Source: Lelliottia nimipressuralis (GTDB taxonomy: Bacteria; Pseudomonadota; Gammaproteobacteria; Enterobacterales; Enterobacteriaceae). Taken from it: a stretch of DNA of 64,000 nt. Of this stretch, positions 38,535 to 50,498 are shown piece by piece. A model generated the notes under the pieces. It worked only from the letters and a program-made list of their open reading frames with translations. It did not search any database and was not told the origin of the DNA. The DNA lies in NCBI RefSeq assembly GCF_004402045.1, contig NZ_SOMG01000030.1:992001-1056000 (forward strand), read 5' to 3'. Made by a program: the position numbers and the translations under genes. Numbering within the stretch: the stretch's first letter is position 1; each line of letters opens with the position of its first letter.

Positions 38535-39616
38535 TATTCCTGCTCGGACAGTGCCGCCAGCTGGTCAGCCTGGTATTCCTGCACGATAGGCTCAATCAGC
38601 ATATCCAGCTTCCCTTCCATCACCTCGTCCAGACGGTACAGCGTCAGGTTGATGCGGTGGTCGGTCACGCGGCCCTGCGGGAAGTTGTAGGTGCGGTTAC
38701 GGTCGCTGCGATCGCCGCTCCCCAGCAGGTTACGACGCGTAGATGCTTCCGCCTGCTGGCGTTTCGCCATTTCTGCCGCGTGAATACGTGCACCTAGCAC
38801 GGAAAGCGCTTTGGCTTTGTTTTTGTGCTGCGAACGCTCGTCCTGACATTCGACGACGATGCCGGTTGGCAGGTGGGTAATACGGATGGCGGAGTCGGTG
38901 GTGTTAACGTGCTGACCACCCGCGCCAGAGGAGCGGAAAGTATCAATACGCAGGTCCGCCGGGTTGATGTCCGGCAGTTCCGCTTCCGGCAGCTCCGGCA
39001 TCACCGCCACCGTACAGGCTGACGTATGAATGCGTCCCTGAGATTCGGTGGCCGGCACGCGCTGCACGCGATGGCCGCCGGATTCAAACTTAAGGCGACC
39101 GTACACACCGTCGCCGCTGATCTTAGCGATAACCTCTTTGTAGCCACCATGTTCGCCTTCGTTGGCGCTCATGATCTCCACGCGCCAGCGACGCGATTCG
39201 GCGTAGCGGCTGTACATGCGGAACAGATCCCCGGCAAACAGGGCCGCTTCGTCACCGCCGGTACCGGCGCGAACTTCCACAAACGCGTTACGCTCATCGT
39301 CCGGATCTTTCGGCAGCAGAAGTACCTGAAGCTGCTGCTCCATCTCTTCAGAACGCGCTTTCGCATCCTGTAACTCTTCCTGCGCCATCTCGCGCATTTC
39401 AGGATCGTCGAGCATCATCTGCGCGGTTTCGATATCTTCCTGAACCTGTCGCCAGTCGGTAAAGCATTTAGAAACATCACTTAACTGCGCGTATTCACGT
39501 GAGAGTGCGCGAAAACGTTCCTGGTCCGCAATGGTCCCGGCATCCCCGAGCAGCGCCTGTACTTCTTCATGGCGCTCTTGCAGAGCTTCCAGTTTAGCGA
39601 CGATAGAAGGCTTCAT
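38534..39616 (-). CDS. prfA: Peptide chain release factor 1
   Basis: Recognises UAA and UAG codons. It has 360 residues, with the PAT codon-recognition motif ([14 protein letters not shown]) and the catalytic GGQ loop ([15 protein letters not shown]). It lies 41 bp downstream of hemA and overlaps prmC by 1 bp. Confidence 0.98.
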   Translation of the reverse strand: MKPSIVAKLEALQERHEEVQALLGDAGTIADQERFRALSREYAQLSDVSKCFTDWRQVQEDIETAQMMLDDPEMREMAQEELQDAKARSEEMEQQLQVLLLPKDPDDERNAFVEVRAGTGGDEAALFAGDLFRMYSRYAESRRWRVEIMSANEGEHGGYKEVIAKISGDGVYGRLKFESGGHRVQRVPATESQGRIHTSACTVAVMPELPEAELPDINPADLRIDTFRSSGAGGQHVNTTDSAIRITHLPTGIVVECQDERSQHKNKAKALSVLGARIHAAEMAKRQQAEASTRRNLLGSGDRSDRNRTYNFPQGRVTDHRINLTLYRLDEVMEGKLDMLIEPIVQEYQADQLAALSEQE

Positions 39617-39657
39617 AGGCGTAAGTGCACCTTGTCTTAGAAAATGGGTATAGGGCG

Positions 39658-40914
39658 CTATTCCAGCCCGAGGCTGTTGCGCAGAATAGTCAGGCGTTCA
39701 TCATCCCCGTCACGGGCAGCCTGCTGAAGAGATTTGGTTGGTGCATGGATCAGGCGGTTGGTCAGTTTCCACGCCAGATCCTGCATAATCGCATTTGCGT
39801 CGCCACCCTGTTCAAGGGCCGCTAACGCTTTAGCAGTCAGGTCATCACGCACCTGCTCCGCCTGCCCGCGGTACTCGCGGATGGTCTCGCTGACGCTTTG
39901 CGCGCGCAGCCAGGCCATAAACTCACTGGTTTCCTGCTCGACAATGGTTTCCGCCTGAACCGCCGCCGCTTTACGCTGAGCGAGGTTGTGCGAAATGATG
40001 CTTTGCAGGTCATCCACGCTGTAAAGGTAGGCGTTAGGCAGCTTGCCTACTTCTGGCTCCACATCGCGCGGAACGGCGATATCCACCAGCAGCATCGGCT
40101 GATTACGGCGGGACTTCAGCGCACGCTCAACCATCCCTTTACCGATGATCGGCAGCGGGCTGGCGGTAGAGCTGATAATAATGTCCGCCTCTTTCAGGCG
40201 TTCATCGATGTCGCTCAGGGCAACCACCTCTGCACCCACTTCATCCGCCAGCACCTGCGCGCGTTCGCGGGTGCGGTTAGCGATAATCATCTTTTTCACT
40301 TTATGCTCGCGCAGATGGCGCGCCACAAGTTCGATGGTTTCGCCCGCACCCACCAGCATCACGGTGACGGTTGAGAGGGATTCAAAGATTTGGCGTGCAA
40401 GGGTGCAGGCCGCGAAAGCAACAGAAACCGCACTGGCACCAATGTCGGTTTCGGTTCGCACACGCTTCGCCACGGAGAAAGACTTCTGGAACATGCGCTC
40501 CAGCTCGCTGGCCTTCAGGTGCCCTTTTTGCGAATCCGCAAACGCTTTTTTCACCTGACCCAGAATTTGTGGCTCGCCCAGTACCAGCGAATCCAGCCCG
40601 CTGGCGACGCGCATCAGATGGCTGACGGCATCGTTGTCCTGATGCCAGTACAGGCTGTTGCGCAGCTCGTCTTCATTGAGATTGTGGTAGTCGCATAACC
40701 AGCGGATCAGCGCTTCATGCAGGTTATCCTGCTCTTCCACGCTTAAATACAGCTCGGTACGGTTGCACGTCGAGAGCACCACGCCACCCTGCACCATCGG
40801 CTGTGCAAGCAGGCTGTCCAGCGCCAGGTCAAGCGTATCCGGCGAAAACGTAACGCGTTCTCGCAGCGAAACCGGGGCCGTTTTGTGGTTGATGCCGAGT
40901 GCTAATAGGGTCAT
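39658..40914 (-). CDS. hemA: Glutamyl-tRNA reductase HemA
   Basis: First committed step of C5-pathway heme synthesis: glutamyl-tRNA(Glu) to glutamate-1-semialdehyde. It has 418 residues. The catalytic Cys lies in [10 protein letters not shown] (about residue 50), and the NADPH-binding [13 protein letters not shown] follows near 190. Transcribed divergently from lolB across a 201-bp gap. Confidence 0.98.
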   Translation of the reverse strand: MTLLALGINHKTAPVSLRERVTFSPDTLDLALDSLLAQPMVQGGVVLSTCNRTELYLSVEEQDNLHEALIRWLCDYHNLNEDELRNSLYWHQDNDAVSHLMRVASGLDSLVLGEPQILGQVKKAFADSQKGHLKASELERMFQKSFSVAKRVRTETDIGASAVSVAFAACTLARQIFESLSTVTVMLVGAGETIELVARHLREHKVKKMIIANRTRERAQVLADEVGAEVVALSDIDERLKEADIIISSTASPLPIIGKGMVERALKSRRNQPMLLVDIAVPRDVEPEVGKLPNAYLYSVDDLQSIISHNLAQRKAAAVQAETIVEQETSEFMAWLRAQSVSETIREYRGQAEQVRDDLTAKALAALEQGGDANAIMQDLAWKLTNRLIHAPTKSLQQAARDGDDERLTILRNSLGLE

Positions 40915-41115
40915 GTTGAGCGGGAGTAGTACCAGCGTTAATAAGGTTAGCAGAACGCATCATACAGGATGCGCGAGATCAATAAAAGAGACTGCCCCCT
41001 TTCGGAGTAATAGCTTACGCCACGCTTTGAGATAATTTGAACGTAGACGGTAGCCCCCTTCGACGCTAGCATTAACAGTTATAACTGCAACGTATCTCAA
41101 GGATTTGTCCTCATT

Positions 41116-41727
41116 ATGACCCGACTGATTCGCCTGCTGCCGCTGGCGGCACTGGTTCTGACCGCATGTACCGTCACCCAACCAAAAGGCCCGGGCAAAA
41201 GCCCTGATTCACCGCAGTGGCGTCAGCACCAGCAGGACGTCCGTAATTTGAGCCAGTACCAGACCCGTGGCGCCTTCGCCTATCTCTCTGACGAACAAAA
41301 GGTTTATGCGCGCTTCTTCTGGCAGCAGACGGGCCAGGACAACTATCGCCTGCTGCTGCTGAACCCACTGGGCAGCACCGAACTGGAGCTTATCGCGAAA
41401 CCGGGCGAAGCGCAGATCACCGATAACAAAGGCCAGCACTACACCGCAACCGACGCCGAAGAGATGATTGGCAAGCTGACCGGGATGCCTATCCCGCTCA
41501 ACAGCCTGCGCCAGTGGATCCTTGGCCTGCCGGGTGAAGCAACTGACTACACGCTTGACGAGCAATACCATTTGAGCCAGATGAGCTACACCCAGAACGG
41601 CAAAACCTGGAAAGTGGTGTACAACGACTATGACAGTAAGAGTAAACCGTCGCTGCCATCAAATATGGAACTGACCCAGGGCAGCCAGCGCATCAAGCTG
41701 AAAATGGACAACTGGATCGTTAAATGA
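41116..41727 (+). CDS. lolB: Outer-membrane lipoprotein receptor LolB
   Basis: Accepts lipoproteins from LolA and inserts them in the outer membrane. The signal peptide ends at the lipobox LTAC with Cys18; residue +2 is Thr, not Asp, consistent with outer-membrane sorting. It has 203 residues, with the conserved Leu-rich loop ([15 protein letters not shown]) used in membrane insertion. It overlaps ispE by 4 bp. Confidence 0.97.
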   Translation: MTRLIRLLPLAALVLTACTVTQPKGPGKSPDSPQWRQHQQDVRNLSQYQTRGAFAYLSDEQKVYARFFWQQTGQDNYRLLLLNPLGSTELELIAKPGEAQITDNKGQHYTATDAEEMIGKLTGMPIPLNSLRQWILGLPGEATDYTLDEQYHLSQMSYTQNGKTWKVVYNDYDSKSKPSLPSNMELTQGSQRIKLKMDNWIVK

Positions 41728-42593
41728 TGACCCACTGGCCCTCTCCGGCAAAACTGAACCTGTTTTTATATATTACTGGCCAGCGTGCTGACGGCTACCA
41801 CACCCTGCAGACGCTGTTTCAGTTTATTGACTATGGCGACACGATCTCCATCGAACTGCGCCAGGATGGGCAGATTTGCCTCCTGACGCCGGTCGAAGGC
41901 GTAGCGCATGAAGACAACCTGATCGTGCGCGCTGCGCGCCTGCTGATGAAAGCCGCGGCCGACGCCGGACGATTGCCGGCAGGGAGCGGTGCTGACATCC
42001 GCATTGAGAAACGTTTGCCAATGGGCGGCGGGCTGGGCGGTGGCTCTTCTAACGCCGCCACGGTGCTGGTTGCCCTGAACCACCTCTGGGGTTGCGGACT
42101 GTCGCAGGACGAGCTGGCAGCCTTAGGCTTGACGCTGGGCGCGGATGTCCCGGTATTTGTTCGCGGTCATGCGGCCTTTGCCGAGGGCGTGGGTGAGATC
42201 CTCTCCCCGGTTGAACCGCCGGAAAAATGGTATCTGGTGGCCCACCCTGGCGTGAGCATTCCGACCCCGGTCATCTTTAAAGATCCAGACCTCAAAAGAA
42301 ATACCCCGGTTCGGTCAATAGAAACGTTATTAAATTGTGAATTCAGCAACGATTGCGAGGATATCGCAAGAAAACGTTTTCGCGAGGTTGATGCGGTGCT
42401 TTCCTGGCTGTTAGAATACGCGCCGTCGCGCCTGACTGGTACAGGGGCCTGTGTCTTTGCTGAATTTGACACCGAATCCGCCGCTCGTCAGGTGCTTGAG
42501 CAAGCGCCGGTTTGGCTGCATGGTTTTGTAGCGCGTGGGATGAACACCTCCCCCCTGCAGCACGCCATTCTGGCGCAGACTGAGTTTCGGTGA
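41724..42593 (+). CDS. ispE: 4-diphosphocytidyl-2-C-methyl-D-erythritol kinase IspE
   Basis: Fourth step of the MEP isoprenoid pathway. GHMP kinase with the substrate Lys in [11 protein letters not shown] and the ATP loop [14 protein letters not shown]. It has 289 residues; the first of two adjacent ATG codons matches the family start. A PurR-type box for prs lies in its 3' part. Confidence 0.98.
   Translation: MMTHWPSPAKLNLFLYITGQRADGYHTLQTLFQFIDYGDTISIELRQDGQICLLTPVEGVAHEDNLIVRAARLLMKAAADAGRLPAGSGADIRIEKRLPMGGGLGGGSSNAATVLVALNHLWGCGLSQDELAALGLTLGADVPVFVRGHAAFAEGVGEILSPVEPPEKWYLVAHPGVSIPTPVIFKDPDLKRNTPVRSIETLLNCEFSNDCEDIARKRFREVDAVLSWLLEYAPSRLTGTGACVFAEFDTESAARQVLEQAPVWLHGFVARGMNTSPLQHAILAQTEFR
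42368..42383. promoter_or_regulatory. Putative PurR operator for prs
   Basis: AAGAAAACGTTTTCGC is close to the 16-bp PurR palindrome and lies inside ispE, about 340 bp before the prs start. E. coli prs is PurR-repressed and has a promoter at about this distance within the upstream gene. Confidence 0.65.
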
Positions 42594-42649
42594 CAACGTC
42601 ACCCTGTTCCAGACGTTGCATCGCGCTCTTTAATACACCGCCTGGATAG

Positions 42650-43666
<1,017 letters not shown>

Positions 43667-43678
43667 TCGAATACGGCC

Positions 43679-43706
43679 AAAAAACCCGCTGCGGCGGGTT
43701 TTTTTG
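43679..43706 (+). terminator. prs terminator
   Basis: AAACCCGC and GCGGGTTT stem followed by T residues, 12 bases after the prs stop. Confidence 0.88.
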
Positions 43707-43790
43707 TCTCTGGGTTTTATTTGTATGATTAATGCCTCCTTCACCTGCCATTGATATGACAGATGATGCGCATACGGATGATAGATAATT

Positions 43791-45470
43791 GTGAAAAACG
43801 TAACTTCCTCACATGTTCTGCCCTTTCGCGCCCTCATCGACGCCTGCTGGAAAGAGAAATACACCTCATCACGCTTTGTACGTGACCTGATTGCCGGGAT
43901 CACCGTCGGCATTATCGCCATCCCGCTGGCAATGGCGCTGGCGATTGGCAGCGGCGTTGCGCCGCAGTACGGTCTGTACACCTCGGCTGTCGCCGGGATA
44001 GTCATCGCCCTGACCGGCGGTTCACGCTTTAGCGTCTCCGGCCCGACCGCCGCTTTTGTGGTGATCCTCTACCCCGTTTCGCAACAGTTTGGGCTGGCGG
44101 GCCTGTTGGTCGCCACCCTGATGTCCGGGGTCTTTTTAATTCTGTTTGGCCTGGCCCGTTTTGGCCGCCTGATTGAGTACATACCCCTTTCCGTCACGCT
44201 GGGGTTCACATCCGGGATCGGTATCACCATCGGGACAATGCAAATCAAGGATTTCCTCGGCCTGCAAATGGCTCACGTCCCTGAACACTATCTGCAAAAA
44301 GTGGGCGCGCTGTTTATGGCGCTGCCGACTGCAAACTTGGGCGACGCCGCCATCGGGATTGTGACGCTGGGTACGCTGATCGTCTGGCCTCGTCTGGGCA
44401 TTCGTCTGCCGGGCCATCTGCCCGCGCTACTGCTGGGCTGCGCGGTGATGGCTATCGTGAATATGTTTGGTGGTCATGTCGCGACTATCGGCTCGCAGTT
44501 CCACTATGTTCTGGCGGACGGTTCACAGGGCAGCGGCATTCCGCAACTGTTACCGCAGCTGGTGCTGCCGTGGGACATGCCCGGTTCCAGCTTTACCCTC
44601 AGCTGGGACTCCCTGCGTGCTCTGCTTCCTGCCGCGTTCTCTATGGCGATGCTGGGGGCGATTGAATCCCTGCTCTGCGCCGTGGTGCTTGACGGCATGA
44701 CCGGCACCAAACATAAAGCCAACGGCGAGCTGGTCGGCCAGGGCTTAGGCAACCTCATCGCACCGTTTTTTGGCGGTATTACGGCCACGGCGGCTATCGC
44801 CCGTTCTGCAGCGAACGTGCGCGCCGGGGCAACCTCACCGGTTTCTGCGGTTATCCACTCCGTGCTGGTGATCCTCGCCCTGCTGATCCTCGCTCCGCTG
44901 CTCTCCTGGCTGCCGCTCTCCGCCATGGCCGCCCTGCTGCTGATGGTGGCCTGGAACATGAGCGAGGCGCATAAGGTAGTGAACCTGCTGCGTCGCGCCC
45001 CGAAAGACGACATCATCGTGATGCTGATCTGTATGTCGCTGACCGTGCTGTTCGATATGGTCATCGCCATCAGCGTCGGGATCGTGCTGGCTTCCCTGCT
45101 GTTTATGCGACGCATTGCGCAGATGACGCGCCTCTCCCCGGTTAACGTGGAGGTGCCTGATGATGTGCTGGTGCTGCGCGTAATTGGCCCGCTGTTCTTC
45201 GCCGCGGCGGAAGGCCTGTTCAGCGATCTGGAGTCCCGCATGGCGGGCAAACGGATTGTGGTACTGAAATGGGATGCCGTACCGGTGCTGGATGCCGGCG
45301 GGCTGGATGCCTTCCAGCGCTTCGTGAAACGTCTGCCGGAAGGCTGCGAGCTGCGGGTGAGTAACCTGGAGTTCCAGCCCCTGCGCACCATGGCGCGCGC
45401 AGGCGTGCAGCCCATCCCTGGCCGACTCTCCTTCTACCCTAACCGGGATGCCGCGCTAGCGGACCTGTGA
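43791..45470 (+). CDS. dauA: C4-dicarboxylic acid transporter DauA (SulP family)
   Basis: Inner-membrane SulP/SLC26 transporter, 559 residues with a GTG start. The membrane domain (about 25-420) carries the SulP signature [12 protein letters not shown] and is followed by a cytoplasmic STAS domain (about 440-555, [18 protein letters not shown]). E. coli DauA takes up succinate aerobically at acidic pH. Its 3' end overlaps the convergent MerR-type gene by 15 bp. Confidence 0.96.
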   Translation: MKNVTSSHVLPFRALIDACWKEKYTSSRFVRDLIAGITVGIIAIPLAMALAIGSGVAPQYGLYTSAVAGIVIALTGGSRFSVSGPTAAFVVILYPVSQQFGLAGLLVATLMSGVFLILFGLARFGRLIEYIPLSVTLGFTSGIGITIGTMQIKDFLGLQMAHVPEHYLQKVGALFMALPTANLGDAAIGIVTLGTLIVWPRLGIRLPGHLPALLLGCAVMAIVNMFGGHVATIGSQFHYVLADGSQGSGIPQLLPQLVLPWDMPGSSFTLSWDSLRALLPAAFSMAMLGAIESLLCAVVLDGMTGTKHKANGELVGQGLGNLIAPFFGGITATAAIARSAANVRAGATSPVSAVIHSVLVILALLILAPLLSWLPLSAMAALLLMVAWNMSEAHKVVNLLRRAPKDDIIVMLICMSLTVLFDMVIAISVGIVLASLLFMRRIAQMTRLSPVNVEVPDDVLVLRVIGPLFFAAAEGLFSDLESRMAGKRIVVLKWDAVPVLDAGGLDAFQRFVKRLPEGCELRVSNLEFQPLRTMARAGVQPIPGRLSFYPNRDAALADL

Positions 45471-46514
45471 GCCACCTGATGCAGAGAAACGTCTCTGCAT
45501 CATCACTCCGATAGCCTGCTGGAGCCACCCAAGCACGGCAGGCGTCATCCATGTTCCCTTCATTAGATGAGGCTCCTGCTGCATGGCCACGCGAAACTTT
45601 TGCTGGGTCTCCGGGTTCGTACCCGCGTACGACTGGAACAACGCCAGCCAGTTTTCGGCAAGCTCTTGCGCCTCTTCAGAGGCGGGGTCGAGATGTTCCC
45701 GCTGCGCCTGGTGCACTTTTGCCACCAGCGGCGGCCACTCCATCATGCGGTCAAAGTAGTGTTTCCGGGTAAAAGCCATCTCTTCGGCAGAGAGATATTT
45801 CTCCCAGATAATAAGCTTCGATTCGGCAAACGCCCGCGTAATGTAATCGGTCATCTCCGGCGTAATGCCGGTCTGTACCTGCATCTGTGGCTCAACGCTG
45901 TGCATTTCGTTCAGCCGGGTGAGAAACTCCGGCTTACCCGCCGTGTCCTGCTCCAGGCGTTCCATCCAGCGCGTTGCCAGGTCCATCGCCCGGGCGTCCG
46001 TCACGGGTATGTGTTGTTCCAGCAGCATGCTGGCCTCTGCAACCAGCCCTGACCAGATAGCCGCCAGCGCATCCTTCTGCACCGCAAACGGCAGCTGCTG
46101 TAACTCTTTTTTGCTAAACCAGCGATCGTACATATTCATCAACTCCAGAGTCTGTAGCCAGGATTCCAGATCGGGAGTCTCATCAGCGGCAAGCCCGGTG
46201 CGTAAGTCCATCAGCCGGTCGCGCAGCGTGTTTATGCTGCGCAGCTGTTTATCCAGCAGGCTGATTTGCGCATCGAGGAGTTCCGTTAACGACAGCGACT
46301 CCTGTTCCAGAAAATCCCTGATCTCAGCAAGTTCCAGCCCCGCTTTTGCCAGCGCCTGGATCATGTGCAGACGCTGAACATCCGCCAGGTTGTAAAGCCG
46401 GTAACCTGCCGCGCTTCTGGCAGAAGGCAGCAACAACCCTGTTTGCTCATAGTGATGCAATGTTCGCACGGTGATACCGGCCCTTTTCGCCAGCTCACCC
46501 ACCTGAATCAACAT
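45456..46514 (-). CDS. MerR family regulator with TipAS-like ligand domain
   Basis: A 352-residue protein. The N-terminal MerR winged helix ([19 protein letters not shown], then [13 protein letters not shown]) and dimerisation coiled coil (about 75-110) precede a C-terminal all-helical TipAS-type domain (about 210-345), which in TipA-like proteins binds peptide antibiotics. No metal-binding Cys cluster is present. The promoter at 46545-46575 has the 19-bp spacer typical of MerR control, pointing to autoregulation. It is not part of the E. coli order here. Ligand unknown. Confidence 0.88.
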   Translation of the reverse strand: MLIQVGELAKRAGITVRTLHHYEQTGLLLPSARSAAGYRLYNLADVQRLHMIQALAKAGLELAEIRDFLEQESLSLTELLDAQISLLDKQLRSINTLRDRLMDLRTGLAADETPDLESWLQTLELMNMYDRWFSKKELQQLPFAVQKDALAAIWSGLVAEASMLLEQHIPVTDARAMDLATRWMERLEQDTAGKPEFLTRLNEMHSVEPQMQVQTGITPEMTDYITRAFAESKLIIWEKYLSAEEMAFTRKHYFDRMMEWPPLVAKVHQAQREHLDPASEEAQELAENWLALFQSYAGTNPETQQKFRVAMQQEPHLMKGTWMTPAVLGWLQQAIGVMMQRRFSASGGSQVR

Positions 46515-46544
46515 AACTGCTCCTTTTACTTTGCCAGTGCCGTC

Positions 46545-46575
46545 ACTCTGGAGCCTTACGTTACGTGAGGGTCAA
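46545..46575 (-). promoter_or_regulatory. MerR-type promoter/operator (19-bp spacer)
   Basis: On the minus strand TTGACC, exactly 19 bp, then CAGAGT. The spacer carries a near-palindrome around ACGTAACGT flanked by CCT and AGG. Over-long spacers with a central dyad are the hallmark of promoters activated by MerR-family distortion. Confidence 0.75.
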
Positions 46576-46584
46576 CCCTTGATG

Positions 46585-46614
46585 CAAAAAAAACGACTCC
46601 CTCGGGAGCCGTTT
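46585..46614 (-). terminator. ychH terminator
   Basis: Minus-strand AACGGCTCCC and GGGAGTCGTT stem followed by eight T residues, just after ychH. Confidence 0.85.
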
Positions 46615-46634
46615 CGGTGTTTCTTATCGTAGCA

Positions 46635-46910
46635 CTAGCTGTGTTTATGCTGGTCGCGACGACAGCGTTTATCGTAGTGGCGCACCCACCAGTATTTGTC
46701 ACACACTTCCTCATGGCCGCTGACGCGCGCCCCGGCGAGCCACAGCACCGCCCCAATGAAGATGCTTAATATCGCGCCATGTGCGAAGTATTGCGGGAGA
46801 TCAAGCTGCGGCAATTGGTTTAAAATTGAATAACCCACGCCGGCTACCATCACGAACAGCCCCAACCCCATGAGCACGTTACCGAGTAACGAAGCGTTTT
46901 TGCGTTTCAT
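46635..46910 (-). CDS. ychH: Stress-induced inner-membrane protein YchH
   Basis: A 91-residue protein with two membrane helices (about 8-30 and 42-62) and a basic C-terminus with three Cys (VCDKYWWVRHYDKRCRRD), closely matching E. coli YchH. The homologue is linked to stress and biofilm; its mechanism is unknown. Divergent from pth. Confidence 0.93.
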   Translation of the reverse strand: MKRKNASLLGNVLMGLGLFVMVAGVGYSILNQLPQLDLPQYFAHGAILSIFIGAVLWLAGARVSGHEEVCDKYWWVRHYDKRCRRDQHKHS

Positions 46911-46993
46911 GTGTCACCTCCGGAACTTTGGGTTGTCAGGGGAAAAGCCCCTAATCCTTGTGTGTAAAGTATAGACAACGCCCCTTTTATGAG

Positions 46994-47013
46994 TTGCGTG
47001 AATGATCACAATT
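46994..47013. promoter_or_regulatory. Possible CRP site between ychH and pth
   Basis: TTGCGTGAATGATCACAATT has one strong half (TCACA) and one weak half. E. coli ychH is CRP-controlled, and this location fits, but the match is imperfect. Confidence 0.35.
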
Positions 47014-47184
47014 ACAGATAACTCCCAAACAAAAGTTTACAAATAAGACTTTGAACAGCTTGAAATTCTAATTGTTCAAATAAGAAATTATTCGTATTTC
47101 ACTGCGAAGATCGCAGAATTTTGTCAAGCGGCGCGCCAGACAGTAAACTACGCGCCAGATCTGGAACCCATTAGGAATTAAATC

Positions 47185-47769
47185 GTGACGATTAAACTGA
47201 TTGTCGGCCTCGCCAACCCTGGCGCAGAGTATGCGGCCACCCGCCACAACGCCGGGGCATGGTATGTCGATCTGCTGGCCGAGCGGTTACGTGCTCCTCT
47301 GCGTGAAGAACCTAAATTCTTCGGGTATACCTCACGTATCAACCTTGCAGGCGCGGATGTTCGCTTACTGGTGCCCACCACGTTTATGAACCTGAGCGGT
47401 AAAGCGGTGGCGGCGATGGCGACGTTTTATCGCATTAATCCGGATGAAATTCTGGTGGCCCACGATGAGCTGGATCTCCCGCCTGGCGTGGCAAAATTCA
47501 AACTGGGCGGCGGGCACGGCGGCCACAACGGTCTTAAAGACATCATCAGCAAGCTGGGCAATAACCCGAATTTTCACCGTTTGCGCGTAGGAATCGGCCA
47601 TCCGGGCGATAAAAACAAAGTTGTCGGTTTTGTTCTGGGTAAACCCCCGATTTCTGAGCAGAAACTGATTGACGAGGCGGTAGACGAAGCGGCGCGCTGC
47701 ACCGAAATCTGGCTGAAAGATGGGTTAACCAAGGCGACAAACCGCTTGCACGCTTTCAAAGCGCAATAA
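47185..47769 (+). CDS. pth: Peptidyl-tRNA hydrolase
   Basis: Releases peptides from peptidyl-tRNA lost by stalled ribosomes. It has 194 residues from a GTG start with AGGA upstream. The catalytic motifs [18 protein letters not shown] (His21) and [11 protein letters not shown], and [12 protein letters not shown] are intact. It is followed 126 bp later by ychF, as in E. coli. Confidence 0.98.
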   Translation: MTIKLIVGLANPGAEYAATRHNAGAWYVDLLAERLRAPLREEPKFFGYTSRINLAGADVRLLVPTTFMNLSGKAVAAMATFYRINPDEILVAHDELDLPPGVAKFKLGGGHGGHNGLKDIISKLGNNPNFHRLRVGIGHPGDKNKVVGFVLGKPPISEQKLIDEAVDEAARCTEIWLKDGLTKATNRLHAFKAQ

Positions 47770-47895
47770 TCCGCCCGATACGGCTTTTTTACCGCGCGTC
47801 ATGCGGGTTACGTGTATAATAGGCGTAGTTATTTACTTTTCATCAGTCGGTTATCGTTAACGGATTGATTATCAAGATATTAAGGTGATTTAGAA

Positions 47896-48990
47896 ATGGG
47901 ATTCAAATGCGGTATCGTCGGTCTGCCAAACGTGGGCAAATCCACCCTGTTTAACGCGCTTACCAAAGCGGGTATCGAAGCGGCGAACTTCCCGTTCTGT
48001 ACCATCGAACCTAACACCGGCGTTGTGCCAATGCCGGATCCGCGTCTGGACCAGCTCGCGGAAATCGTGAAGCCGCAGCGTATTCTGCCGACCACCATGG
48101 AGTTCGTGGACATCGCGGGCCTGGTAAAAGGCGCATCCAAAGGTGAAGGTCTGGGCAACCAGTTCCTGACCAACATTCGTGAAACCGAAGCGATCGGTCA
48201 CGTTGTGCGCTGCTTCGAGAACGACAACATCATCCACGTAAACAACAAAGTGGATCCGGCCGACGACATCGACGTCATCAATACCGAGCTGGCGCTCTCT
48301 GACCTCGACACCTGCGAACGCGCCATTCACCGCGTGCAGAAGAAAGCCAAAGGCGGCGACAAAGACGCGAAAGCGGAACTGGCTGCGCTGGAAAAATGTC
48401 TGCCACAGCTGGAAAACGCGGGCATGCTGCGCGCGCTGAAAAACCTGACTGAAGAAGACAAAGCGGCAATCAAATACCTGAGCTTCCTGACCCTGAAGCC
48501 AACCATGTACATCGCCAACGTTAACGAAGACGGTTTCGAGAACAACCCGTACCTCGACAAAGTGCGTGAAATCGCAGCGGCTGAAGGTTCTGTGGTTGTT
48601 GCCGTGTGCGCTGCCGTTGAATCTGATATCGCCGAGCTGGACGATGCCGACCGTGAAGAGTTCATGGCCGAGCTGGGTCTGGAAGAGCCGGGCCTGAACC
48701 GCGTGATCCGCGCAGGCTATGAGCTGCTGAACCTGCAGACCTACTTCACCGCTGGCGTGAAAGAAGTGCGTGCGTGGACCATCCCTGTAGGCGCAACTGC
48801 ACCTCAGGCGGCTGGTAAAATCCACACCGACTTCGAGAAAGGCTTTATTCGTGCGCAGACTATCGCGTTTGAAGACTTCATCACCTACAAGGGTGAGCAA
48901 GGCGCGAAAGAAGCAGGCAAGATGCGTGCGGAAGGGAAAGATTATATCGTTAAAGATGGTGACGTAATGAACTTCCTGTTTAACGTCTGA
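47896..48990 (+). CDS. ychF: Redox-regulated ATPase YchF
   Basis: Obg-family P-loop protein that prefers ATP and binds ribosomes; in E. coli it negatively affects oxidative-stress resistance. It has 364 residues: G1 motif GLPNVGKST (9-17), DIAG as G3, a coiled coil, and a C-terminal TGS domain ending MNFLFNV. An AAGGTGA site precedes the ATG. The last 96 bp plus the trailer recur at 52309-52430, and part of them at 53364-53466. Confidence 0.98.
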   Translation: MGFKCGIVGLPNVGKSTLFNALTKAGIEAANFPFCTIEPNTGVVPMPDPRLDQLAEIVKPQRILPTTMEFVDIAGLVKGASKGEGLGNQFLTNIRETEAIGHVVRCFENDNIIHVNNKVDPADDIDVINTELALSDLDTCERAIHRVQKKAKGGDKDAKAELAALEKCLPQLENAGMLRALKNLTEEDKAAIKYLSFLTLKPTMYIANVNEDGFENNPYLDKVREIAAAEGSVVVAVCAAVESDIAELDDADREEFMAELGLEEPGLNRVIRAGYELLNLQTYFTAGVKEVRAWTIPVGATAPQAAGKIHTDFEKGFIRAQTIAFEDFITYKGEQGAKEAGKMRAEGKDYIVKDGDVMNFLFNV

Positions 48991-49003
48991 TTCGTCTTGA
49001 ACG

Positions 49004-49036
49004 AAAAAAATCCACGCCCTGGCGTGGATTTTTTTA
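49004..49036. terminator. ychF terminator (bidirectional)
   Basis: AAATCCACGCC and GGCGTGGATTT stem with a two-base loop, flanked by A and T runs. It serves ychF and the convergent YCII-domain gene. Confidence 0.88.
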
Positions 49037-49044
49037 TTGCGGCG

Positions 49045-49338
49045 TCAAAACACATTGTCTAAGAGATCTGTCTTCATACTGGGTTCAAAGGGAATGATTT
49101 CGGCGGTCGCAAGCTTTAACGCCTGAAAAGGATCCTCGCGTAAGCGCTCTTCAAGAGAAGCAAGACTCTCGCATTTAGCGAGAATGACTCCACCGTTTCT
49201 TGGGATCCGTCTCCCGGAAGCCAGAAATATCCCCTCTGCATACCCCTTTTTTAGCCACTCAACATGAGCAGATATCGCTGCATCAACCTCGTCAAGGGGT
49301 TTTATATAGGTCAATATGACAATGTAAACCGTGCTCAT
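49045..49338 (-). CDS. YCII-domain (YciI-like) protein
   Basis: A 97-residue protein of the YCII fold, a ferredoxin-like dimeric domain with unproven enzymatic role. The characteristic His is in ISAHVEWLKKGYAEG, followed by FLASGRRIPRNGGVILAK and the usual C-terminal PF segment. The start at 49338 (MSTVYIVIL) has GAGG upstream; the longer open frame adds 32 unlikely residues. It marks the left edge of the accessory region. Confidence 0.85.
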   Translation of the reverse strand: MSTVYIVILTYIKPLDEVDAAISAHVEWLKKGYAEGIFLASGRRIPRNGGVILAKCESLASLEERLREDPFQALKLATAEIIPFEPSMKTDLLDNVF

Positions 49339-49485
49339 CCTTTGCCTCTTAGCTCTGTTTTTAAACCGCTTGTTGGAACTGCTGATACAGTCCCTCTTTT
49401 GCCACCGTTTATTGTTATTATTTTTTGGGCGCATGTGATCTTAATACGCAGGGCCCGATCGAGACAACGCGTTACGCTTCATCTC

Positions 49486-49806
49486 TCAGGAATAAAACCA
49501 ATCATGCCAGCCGTTTTGCTTTTCCGCATAGCTACAGACCACAACCACTTCCTTTGACAGGTTGAAAGTTAAGTAATAGAAAAATGCGCCTTCAGGAGGT
49601 GCAGACCAAAATAGTTTTTCGCCCTGCGCATTGAAGATGGTCAAAACGGTTGGTAGTGGCTTTGGCTCGCTTAACGCAAAGACTAACTGGCGTGTTGAGT
49701 CGACCATTGCGAGATCTGAGCAAGATATATTTAAGCGTACATTTTTTGTACAGCACATCCATTCGAGCACGCTATTTTCTTTAATAAACCTGAAGTCAGC
49801 GATCAT
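49486..49806 (-). CDS. Hypothetical protein, possibly truncated
   Basis: A 106-residue protein from the ATG at 49806 (AAGAG upstream), beta-rich, ending GWHDWFYS at a TGA. No family recognised. The same frame stays open for 15 codons beyond the TGA (to a TAA at 49441-49443) and would add EMKRNALSRSGPAY, so the stop may be a nonsense mutation. Its place among toxin-module relics suggests a stray immunity protein, but nothing in the sequence proves this. Confidence 0.55.
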   Translation of the reverse strand: MIADFRFIKENSVLEWMCCTKNVRLNISCSDLAMVDSTRQLVFALSEPKPLPTVLTIFNAQGEKLFWSAPPEGAFFYYLTFNLSKEVVVVCSYAEKQNGWHDWFYS

Positions 49807-49879
49807 CTTCACTCTTAATAAATATTTTCATTAGGATGATTCAACACTTATGTAGAAAATTTAGTATATAGCATAAACA

Positions 49880-50272
49880 TTATGTTGTTACTATATATCC
49901 TAACAATATAATTTTATATCTGGCAGGCTGACTTTCCCCCTCCGCCAACACAATATGCAAAGTGTCATCTGGTAATAAATGACGAAAAACATAAATATCC
50001 AGATCATTATTTTTATAAGAAGGTTTAAGATCATCTTGATATGTTATAACTTTAATCTCCGAAATATTATATAAAACTTCACTTATCAAATCGTTCTGGA
50101 GATTCCAAAGAGGTTTGGCGTCTTTATTTTGGAAAATAATATCGCTATTTAATTGTGGGATAAAGATCTTATCTGAATAATCATAAAAATCATCATCCTT
50201 TCCGTCATAGATGATTTTACCCGGTCTGTAATTATAACTTTTTAGTAGAATAGGCTTCATATTCCTAATCAT
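49880..50272 (-). CDS. Hypothetical protein in the Rhs island
   Basis: A 130-residue, AT-rich gene with no recognised domain, signal peptide or membrane segment. Its ATG at 50272 overlaps by 4 bp (ATGA) the stop of the frameshifted small frame at 50269-50497, suggesting the two were translationally coupled; Met5 (50260) is an alternative start. Candidate accessory or immunity protein by location only. Confidence 0.6.
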   Translation of the reverse strand: MIRNMKPILLKSYNYRPGKIIYDGKDDDFYDYSDKIFIPQLNSDIIFQNKDAKPLWNLQNDLISEVLYNISEIKVITYQDDLKPSYKNNDLDIYVFRHLLPDDTLHIVLAEGESQPARYKIILLGYIVTT

Positions 50273-50497
50273 GGACCATAAAAATGCATCAGTTTGTTAA
50301 GATCATCTAAATCTTGTGCGGTTGGCTTATTTTGCTCCATTTTATCATATTCATACATTATTCCTTTCATAGGAATACCAGATTCATGATTGATTGCCCA
50401 AGCCATTAACTCATTAATATCGGACTGTTTTTTTAAAGTACTCTTTAAAAATCTATGGAGAAGTTTTTCAGCATCTTTTTTTTTCTAAAAAAGACAT
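50269..50497 (-). pseudogene. Frameshifted 75-codon small protein
   Basis: From ATG 50497 the frame reads MSFLEK, then meets a run of nine A residues (50476-50484) and stops at once. With eight A residues it would continue as DAEKLLHRFLKSTLKKQSD to a TGA at 50269, 75 residues in all, ending LMHFYGP. The downstream reading is a plausible acidic/basic helical protein, and its stop is coupled to the next gene. This could be a decayed gene, a slippery run giving variable expression, or a sequencing error. No family recognised. Confidence 0.55.
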
Positions 50498-50498
50498 A

